Assembly: GCA_946530775.1 (NCBI GenBank)
Contig: CAMNAH010000025.1
Location: 1 to 9,795 of the forward strand
Source: an uncultured Coriobacteriales bacterium
GTDB taxonomy: Bacteria; Actinomycetota; Coriobacteriia; Coriobacteriales; Atopobiaceae
Direction of reading: 5' to 3'
DNA: 9,795 nt
Below are positions 5,836-9,795 of the stretch, in pieces. Positions within the stretch are counted from its first letter, which is position 1; every line of letters begins with the position of its first letter. The position numbers and the translations under genes were made by a program. The notes beneath the pieces were generated by a model, which saw only the letters and a program-made list of their open reading frames with translations, did not search any database and was not told where the DNA came from.

Positions 5836-6228
5836 ATGAAACAAGGTATCCATCCCCAGTACATGGCCTGCACGGTCCGCTGCAGCTGCGGCAACACGTG
5901 GGTGACCCGCGCCACCAAGCCCGAGATGCGCCTCGACCTGTGCGATAAGTGCCACCCGTTCTACACCGGCACCCAGAAGCTCGTCGACACCGGTGGTCGC
6001 GTCCAGCGCTTCGCCGACAAGTTCGGCTCCGCTGCCCAGGCTCGCCTCGATGCCGCTGCCAAGGCCAAGGCCGCCAAGGCCGAGAAGGCCGCTGCCGCCG
6101 AGGCTGCCCGCAAGGCTGCCGCCGAGGCCAAGGCCGCCGAGAAGGCCCGCCGCGCCGCCGAGTTCGAGAAGAAGGCCGCCGAGGCTCCCGCCGTTGAGGA
6201 GGCTCCTGCCGAGGAGACCGCCGAGTAG
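5836..6228 (+). CDS. rpmE: 50S ribosomal protein L31 with long Ala/Lys-rich tail
   Basis: Large-subunit protein bridging the 50S central protuberance and the 30S head. It is a zinc-binding (C+) form, with CSC at 16-18 and CDKC at 36-39 matching the four zinc cysteines. IHPQY, the CHPFYTG motif and [12 protein letters not shown] are canonical. A standard L31 ends near residue 66-75; here an extra stretch of about 65 residues continues to 130, made almost entirely of Ala, Lys and Glu in helix-forming repeats and ending in an acidic tail. The start is ATG 5836 with AAGGAG seven bases upstream. It is monocistronic: own promoter and leader, and a strong terminator at 6258-6292. Zinc-type L31 is often paired with a zinc-free paralogue under zinc limitation, but none is in view. 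Confidence 0.95.
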   Translation: MKQGIHPQYMACTVRCSCGNTWVTRATKPEMRLDLCDKCHPFYTGTQKLVDTGGRVQRFADKFGSAAQARLDAAAKAKAAKAEKAAAAEAARKAAAEAKAAEKARRAAEFEKKAAEAPAVEEAPAEETAE

Positions 6229-6257
6229 GCCGCCTGCGCAACAACCCGCGCAAAGAC

Positions 6258-6292
6258 AAGCGCCTGTCCCATCGGGGCAGGCGCTTTGCTTT
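6258..6292 (+). terminator. rpmE intrinsic terminator
   Basis: A 13-bp stem (6258-6270 with 6274-6286, one G-U pair), a 3-nt ATC loop and a TGCTTT tail, 29 bases after the rpmE stop. It lies just before the next start codon at 6304. Confidence 0.85.
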
Positions 6293-6303
6293 AAGATGGT
6301 GCC

Positions 6304-6765
6304 ATGGAGACCGAGAACGACAAGACCTTCGAGGAAATCGCCGCCGAGTTCGCCGACGAGGCCAAGGAGCTGGGCAAGACCGCCGGCAAGGTGGCCATGT
6401 CCGCGGCGCTTGCGACCACGCTCTCGGCCGCGCTGCAGGAGCCGCCCAACACCGACCTCATGAACCTGCCCGAGCCCACGCCCATCGTGCGCGTGCTCGA
6501 GGAGGAGAAGGCCGAGGCGCTGCCGCCCGAGGACGACGCCGAGACCGACGACGAGGAAGCCCGTCGCCAAAGGCTCCGCAAGCTGCTCAAATACCTGATC
6601 ATTGCCCTGTTCATGATTGCGGCGCTGCTTTTTGGCGCGCTCAAGGGCTGCGCCTCGTGCACCGCCGCGACGCTGATTCCGCATGAGGATGAGGCGGCGC
6701 AGGAGCAGGAGGAAGACGACGAGGGTGGCGTCGATGCGACCGATTTGGCGGTGCTGTTCGCGTAG
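6304..6765 (+). CDS. Acidic single-pass membrane protein, unknown function
   Basis: 153-residue protein that I do not recognise. It has an acidic N-terminal region (about 1-88, partly helical and Ala-rich around 25-45), a basic stretch RRQRLRK (88-93), one hydrophobic segment at about 95-113 (YLIIALFMIAALLFGAL), a Cys pair (GCASC) just after it, and an acidic C-terminus. The positive-inside pattern suggests an inside N-terminus. Codon use matches the neighbours, supporting a real gene. No Shine-Dalgarno precedes ATG 6304; the rpmE terminator ends 11 bases before it, and a -10-like TAAGAT at 6292-6297 would give a leaderless transcript. A later start has no better signal. It could be a small envelope factor, but nothing supports a specific role. 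Confidence 0.65.
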   Translation: METENDKTFEEIAAEFADEAKELGKTAGKVAMSAALATTLSAALQEPPNTDLMNLPEPTPIVRVLEEEKAEALPPEDDAETDDEEARRQRLRKLLKYLIIALFMIAALLFGALKGCASCTAATLIPHEDEAAQEQEEDDEGGVDATDLAVLFA

Positions 6766-6828
6766 GGAATCGCGTCGTCTGCGCCAAAGCCGCGCTCTTC
6801 GCCCAACTATTTATTATGTTCGCCGCAA

Positions 6829-6853
6829 AAAAGATGGCTTTCAGCCGTCTTTT
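6829..6853 (-). terminator. Symmetric terminator hairpin, best on minus strand
   Basis: 11-bp stem (6829-6839 with 6843-6853, one T-G pair) and a 3-nt loop, with A-run and T-run sides. On the minus strand it ends in a six-T run, so it can end the transcript of the spermidine-synthase-like gene; on the plus strand the T-run is four bases, so it may work both ways. Confidence 0.65.
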
Positions 6854-6907
6854 CGTCCTCCGCAAGCGCGAGGAGTAGGCCCTGCGGCACATAACGCACG
6901 TCAAGAC

Positions 6908-6939
6908 GGCGGGGGAGCGAAAAGCTTCCCCGCCTTTTT
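6908..6939 (+). terminator. Intrinsic terminator, plus strand
   Basis: 11-bp GC-rich stem (6908-6918 with 6924-6934, one G-U), GAAAA loop and a five-T tail (6935-6939). It is the strongest terminator for the plus-strand acidic membrane protein gene, about 145 bases past its stop. Confidence 0.85.
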
Positions 6940-6969
6940 ACGTACACGCATAAGCGACTAGCGAATGGC

Positions 6970-7065
6970 GTCAGCCACACTTAGGGGTAGCTTCATGTGG
7001 TTGGTTTGCAAAACCGCAGCTAGTTTGTTCGTTAAGTCACTATACAATTGCTTAGTGTGGTTGAC
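6970..7065. repeat. 96-bp inverted-repeat element, partly tRNA-like
   Basis: GTCAGCCACACTTAG (6970-6984) pairs with CTTAGTGTGGTTGAC (7051-7065) over 15 positions with one G-U and one mismatch. Inside are TAGCT/AGCTA (6988-6992, 7018-7022) and GGTTT/AAACC (7003-7007, 7011-7015), and CACTA/TAGTG (7038-7042, 7053-7057) competes with the outer stem. The inner hairpin shows TTGCAAA, a tRNA-Cys-like anticodon loop, but there is no T-loop or CCA. No flanking target duplication is seen. It may be a small MITE-like remnant or a structured RNA. Confidence 0.5.
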
Positions 7066-7078
7066 TCTTTGTTCATGT

Positions 7079-7855
7079 TCAGACGCGGGCGATAAGCACG
7101 TTGTTGGCCAGGGTGCCCGGCTCCTCGGGATGCTCGGGCACCACTTCTACCTCGGCAAACTCACGCTCGAATGCTGCGCGCACGTCTGCGAGCGGACGCG
7201 CCTTGGGCCCCTCGAGCGGTGTGCGCACGTTTGCCAGATACATGCCTCGATCGGTGAGATGCGCGGCGATGAGCGCAGCGCCCTCCTCGTTGCCGAGCGC
7301 TCCCAGCGGCTTGGCGCCCGAGAACGCATCGTTCACGATCACATCGAAGCTGCGCCCGCAGTCGCGCAGGTACTCCCAGCCATCTCCGTTCACCAGCACG
7401 AGGCGCTCGCCGGCCATCTCCTCCACACGGTCGAGGAAGAAGCGCTCGCGGGCAATCCGCGTGATGAGTGGGTCGATCTCGACCACCGTGACCTGCATGC
7501 GCTTGGTGTGGGCGATAAGGTACTTGGGCAGCGAATAACCGCCACCGCCTATGACGAGCACGCTGCGTGCACGGCCCATCTCGTCGATCGCATCGACCAT
7601 GGTGCGGTGATACTCGCACACGAGCTCCGACCACAGCTCATCCGAGATATAGCTCGCCGACTGGAACGTGCCATCCACGTTGAGCAGGCGCACCGGTGTG
7701 CCGTCCTCGTCGGCCGACTCGAAGACGAGCGCCGTCCCGAAGAGCGAGCGACGGTACATGTCGACCCCGCGCAGGCGCAGCAGCCACGGCAGCGTCCAGA
7801 ACACAACCGAGACGCAAACCGAGAGCACGAGCAAGATCACAGCCCAAATCGGCAT
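7079..7855 (-). CDS. Membrane-anchored spermidine-synthase-like protein
   Basis: 258-residue protein with an N-terminal hydrophobic segment (about 4-26, WAVILLVLSVCVSVVFW), then a Rossmann methyltransferase fold of the spermidine/spermine synthase family. SAM/dcSAM motif I is LVIGGGGYS near 100-108, the acidic motif II is VEIDP at 125-129, and VNDAFSG at 174-180 replaces the DSxDP-type catalytic segment of true polyamine synthases. The DAFSG form is typical of membrane-linked or fused spermidine-synthase-like proteins whose substrate is unknown, so aminopropyl transfer should not be assumed. The start is ATG 7855-7853 with GGAAGGG nine bases upstream; a longer frame to 7906 lacks this Shine-Dalgarno. 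It is divergent from tatA and convergent with the acidic membrane protein gene. No speA/speH genes are nearby. Confidence 0.82.
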   Translation of the reverse strand: MPIWAVILLVLSVCVSVVFWTLPWLLRLRGVDMYRRSLFGTALVFESADEDGTPVRLLNVDGTFQSASYISDELWSELVCEYHRTMVDAIDEMGRARSVLVIGGGGYSLPKYLIAHTKRMQVTVVEIDPLITRIARERFFLDRVEEMAGERLVLVNGDGWEYLRDCGRSFDVIVNDAFSGAKPLGALGNEEGAALIAAHLTDRGMYLANVRTPLEGPKARPLADVRAAFEREFAEVEVVPEHPEEPGTLANNVLIARV

Positions 7856-7913
7856 GAAATATATCCCTTCCGTGGGGAATACCGTAACTATGGTAAAGGT
7901 TTGCACGTGAAGA

Positions 7914-7943
7914 TTGTGATTGACGTGCGTTTTTGGCTATACT
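7914..7943 (+). promoter_or_regulatory. tatA-greA promoter
   Basis: TTGTGA at 7914-7919 and TATACT at 7938-7943, 18-bp spacer. A better-looking TTGACG at 7920-7925 is only 12 bp from the -10. Start near 7950 gives a leader of about 55 nt, containing a CCTAA/TTAGG hairpin (7977-7981, 7989-7993) that covers the first half of the AGGAGG Shine-Dalgarno (7991-7996). Confidence 0.6.
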
Positions 7944-8004
7944 GTCCTGTGCACCATTTTCGCACATGCAGTGCCACCTAACGGTACTTTAGGAGGAACC
8001 AAAC

Positions 8005-8349
8005 ATGATTCTCGGTATGGGCCCCATGGAGCTGATCGTCATCCTGGTCGTCGTTCTGGTGATCTTCGGGCCGAAGAACCTTCCCAAGCTCGGCAAGAGC
8101 CTCGGCCAGACCGTCAAGAATGTCCGCGAGGGCATGGAAGAGGACGACGCTGAGGAGGAAGAGGAGAAGCCCGCCAAGAAGTCCAAGAAGAAGGCCGCTG
8201 TCGTCGAGGTCGAGGAGGACGAGGACGACGAGGTCGAGTACGTCGACGAGGACGATGAGGACATCGACGAGGACGACGAGGACGACGAGGACGAGGAGGA
8301 GCCCGAGCCCGCTCCCAAGAAGAAGACCGTCAAGAAGACTTCCAAGTAG
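8005..8349 (+). CDS. tatA: Twin-arginine translocase subunit TatA/TatE family
   Basis: Pore-forming component of the Tat pathway, which exports folded proteins with RR signal peptides across the cytoplasmic membrane. The N-terminal signature is complete: a short transmembrane helix at about 8-21 with Glu9 in the usual polar position, the FGPKNLPKLG hinge (21-30), then an amphipathic helix to about residue 42. The remaining 70 residues are extreme low complexity: a Lys-rich patch (about 55-65), a long Asp/Glu run, then a Lys-rich end. TatA tails are often acidic, but this one is unusually long and charged. The start is ATG 8005, AGGAGG eight bases upstream; ATG 8017 is a weaker alternative. 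No tatC or tatB is in the window. greA follows after 28 bp without a terminator. Confidence 0.92.
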   Translation: MILGMGPMELIVILVVVLVIFGPKNLPKLGKSLGQTVKNVREGMEEDDAEEEEEKPAKKSKKKAAVVEVEEDEDDEVEYVDEDDEDIDEDDEDDEDEEEPEPAPKKKTVKKTSK

Positions 8350-8377
8350 ACCGTCGAGTAAGGCAAAAGGCTAGAGC

Positions 8378-8857
8378 ATGGACAACATCAAAGAGATTCA
8401 CCTCACTCCCGAAGGACGCCAGAAGCTCGTCGACGAGCTCGCGTATCGCGAGGGCGAGAAAGACGCCGAGATCATTGAGCGCATCCAGGAGGCCCGTGGC
8501 TTCGGCGACCTCTCCGAGAACGCCGAGTACGATGCCGCCAAGGAGGAGCAGGCCAAGAACGCGGCCCGCATCGCCGAGATCCGCCAGATCCTCTCGGTTG
8601 CCAAGGTGGTCGACAACTCCAAGAGCCGCAGCGTGAAGATCTCCATCGGCTGCACCGTCGAGCTCGAGGACGACAAGGGCAAGCGCTCCACGTTCACCAT
8701 CGTGGGCACCACCGAGACCAACTCCCTCGAGCACAAGATCTCCAACGAGTCGCCCGCCGGCGCCGTCCTTATCGGCAAGAAGAAGGGCGACGAGGTGGAG
8801 TTCACCACGCCGTCCGGCAAGACCAAGAAGTACACCATCGTGGGAATCACCCGCTAA
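8378..8857 (+). CDS. greA: Transcription elongation factor GreA
   Basis: GreA enters the RNA polymerase secondary channel and stimulates cleavage of backtracked RNA, rescuing arrested complexes. 159 residues matches the family (E. coli 158). The N-terminal coiled coil carries the tip motif GDLSENAEYDAAKEEQ, with Asp44 and Glu47 equivalent to the catalytic acidic tip pair. The C-terminal FKBP-like domain runs from about residue 85, with the conserved SPAGAVLIGKKKGDEVEF and a final ITR. It starts with ATG 8378 after a modest AAAGG (8366-8370) seven bases upstream. It is 28 bp downstream of tatA, so probably on the same transcript, and ends at the 8881-8917 terminator. The greA-lysS order is common in Gram-positive bacteria. 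Confidence 0.97.
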   Translation: MDNIKEIHLTPEGRQKLVDELAYREGEKDAEIIERIQEARGFGDLSENAEYDAAKEEQAKNAARIAEIRQILSVAKVVDNSKSRSVKISIGCTVELEDDKGKRSTFTIVGTTETNSLEHKISNESPAGAVLIGKKKGDEVEFTTPSGKTKKYTIVGITR

Positions 8858-8880
8858 TCGGCAGGCGAGAGCGTACAAGC

Positions 8881-8917
8881 GCACCCCGTGACTGCTGAGC
8901 AGCGCGGGGTGCTTTTT
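8881..8917 (+). terminator. Terminator between greA and lysS
   Basis: GCACCCCG (8881-8888) pairs with CGGGGTGC (8905-8912); inside, a CTGC/GCAG hairpin continues the stem with a bulged A. Five Ts follow (8913-8917). lysS begins only 21 bases later with no visible promoter between, so some read-through is expected. Confidence 0.8.
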
Positions 8918-8937
8918 CTTTCAACAAGGAGACTTCC

Positions 8938-9795
8938 ATGGCAGACGAGACCAACCAGAGCCAGCACGTCGACGAGCGTGCCGCGCGCCGCGCCCGCAGG
9001 CAGGCCCTTATCGATGCAGGCATCAACCCGTATCCCATCAAGAACACCATCGACTGGCGCGTGTCTCAGGTCGAGGAGCAGTTCGGCGGCCTCGAGAACG
9101 GCGAGTTCGACCCGCAGGAGCGCGTCATCACCGTGGGCGGCCGCGTGAGGGCCTTCCGCCGTCACGGCAAGCTCGCCTTCATCGACTGCGAGGACGCCAC
9201 TGGCACCATCCAGCTTTTCTGCAAGATCGACGAGATGGACGAGGCTTCGTGGGCGCTGCTCGACAGCATCGACATGGGCGATATCGTGCAGGCTTCCGGC
9301 AAGGCCACCCGCACCAAGCGCGGCCAGCTCTCCATCATGGTCGCCGGCCTCAAGCTGCTCTCCAAGGCCGTGCGCCCGCTGCCCGAGAAGTTCCACGGCC
9401 TGTCCGACCGCGAGATCCGCTACCGCCAGCGCTACGTGGACCTCATCATGAACCCCGAGTCCAAGCAGGTCTTCATCAACCGCTCCAAGATCGTCTCCAC
9501 CATCCGCCGCTTCATGGAGTCGAAGGGCTACCTCGAGGTCGAGACGCCCATCCTGCAGGAGACCCTCGGCGGCGCCAACGCCAAGCCCTTCACCACGCAC
9601 TTCAACGCCCTCGACCAGGACTGCTACCTGCGCATCGCCACCGAGCTGCACCTCAAGCGCTGCATCGTGGGCGGCATGGACCGCGTCTTCGAGATCGGCC
9701 GCCAGTTCCGCAACGAGGGCATGGACCTCACGCACAACCCCGAGTTCACCTCCATGGAGGCCTACTGCGCCTACTCCGACCTCGACGGCATGAAG
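8938..9795 (+). CDS. lysS: Lysyl-tRNA synthetase, class II (5' part, runs off right edge)
   Basis: Charges tRNA-Lys with lysine using ATP; cytoplasmic homodimer. 286 codons are visible out of roughly 500 expected. The N-terminal anticodon-binding OB-fold begins near residue 62 (RVITVGGRVRAFRRHGK) and includes DCEDATGTIQLF. HGLSDREIRYRQRYVDLI is the conserved linker. Class II motif 1 is at about 192-206 (FMESKGYLEVETPIL), and motif 2 starts at about 249 (RVFEIGRQFRNEG...HNPEFTSMEAY). Motif 3 lies outside the window. The start is ATG 8938 with AAGGAG at 8926-8931, six bases upstream. It probably depends on read-through from tatA-greA or on an unseen promoter inside greA. Confidence 0.97.
   Translation, partial: MADETNQSQHVDERAARRARRQALIDAGINPYPIKNTIDWRVSQVEEQFGGLENGEFDPQERVITVGGRVRAFRRHGKLAFIDCEDATGTIQLFCKIDEMDEASWALLDSIDMGDIVQASGKATRTKRGQLSIMVAGLKLLSKAVRPLPEKFHGLSDREIRYRQRYVDLIMNPESKQVFINRSKIVSTIRRFMESKGYLEVETPILQETLGGANAKPFTTHFNALDQDCYLRIATELHLKRCIVGGMDRVFEIGRQFRNEGMDLTHNPEFTSMEAYCAYSDLDGMK

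Larger units (their letters stand above)
6766..7078. other. Gene-free stretch between convergent genes
   Basis: No convincing coding frame or RNA gene is present. It contains two terminator hairpins (6829-6853 and 6908-6939) and a 96-bp inverted-repeat structure (6970-7065). The right half is noticeably richer in A+T than the flanking genes. Confidence 0.6.

Noticed and set aside
4933..6684. 583-codon minus-strand frame that would fuse a Gly/Leu-rich N-terminus to CoaX
   Set aside because: The upstream part is the complement of rpmE and its leader; a normal CoaX start with GGAGG is present at 5700.
6974..7062. tRNA-Cys gene
   Set aside because: Acceptor-like stem and GCA anticodon loop are present, but there is no T-loop (TTCRANY), no proper T-stem or D-arm, and no CCA.
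6965..7981. Long 338-codon plus-strand frame
   Set aside because: Antisense shadow of the spermidine-synthase-like gene: it has no family motifs, while the minus strand has clear GGGGYS and VEIDP motifs and a ribosome binding site.
8854..9735. 293-codon minus-strand frame opposite lysS
   Set aside because: Ala/Leu/Val/Asp-rich antisense shadow of lysS with no recognisable domain.

Overview
The window is GC-rich, densely coded bacterial chromosome. The gene content (a zinc-type L31 with a long tail, a fused folP-folK, tatA next to greA and lysS, TACANT-type -10 boxes) suggests a high-GC Gram-positive, most likely a Coriobacteriia member such as Collinsella or Olsenella. That placement is inference from style and gene order, not from a marker-gene comparison. 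Nearly everything is housekeeping. The unusual material is in the intergenic regions and in one degenerate enzyme.

Layout. Minus strand 1-1319: the start of an exonuclease III gene (runs off the left edge), a pair of palindromic repeats, then a patatin-like phospholipase. Plus strand 1390-4927: a Sir2 deacylase; a fused dihydropteroate synthase-HPPK (folate) with its own promoter; a tightly coupled biotin-ligase-like protein that lacks catalytic parts; a second pair of the same palindromic repeats; and a two-helix membrane protein with a PH-like domain. Minus strand 4933-5700: type III pantothenate kinase (CoaX, CoA synthesis), tail-to-tail with the previous gene. Divergent from coaX, rpmE (L31) has a good promoter and a leader with two tandem covarying hairpins. 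An acidic one-helix protein follows. A gene-free stretch (6766-7078) holds two terminators and a 96-bp inverted-repeat structure. A minus-strand membrane-anchored spermidine-synthase-like protein (7079-7855) lies divergent to a tatA-greA-lysS run, with lysS cut by the right edge.

How it fits together. The genes cover folate and CoA synthesis, translation and transcription fidelity (L31, GreA, LysS), protein export (TatA), and lipid and NAD-linked modification (patatin, Sir2). No phage, insertion sequence, CRISPR array or defence system is visible.

The most noteworthy signals are: (1) four 42-bp palindromes in two pairs, both with an 83-bp period; (2) a biotin-protein-ligase homologue without the biotin loop or catalytic lysine; (3) the L31 leader hairpins, probably an autoregulatory leader; and (4) the 96-bp, tRNA-like inverted repeat at 6970-7065.
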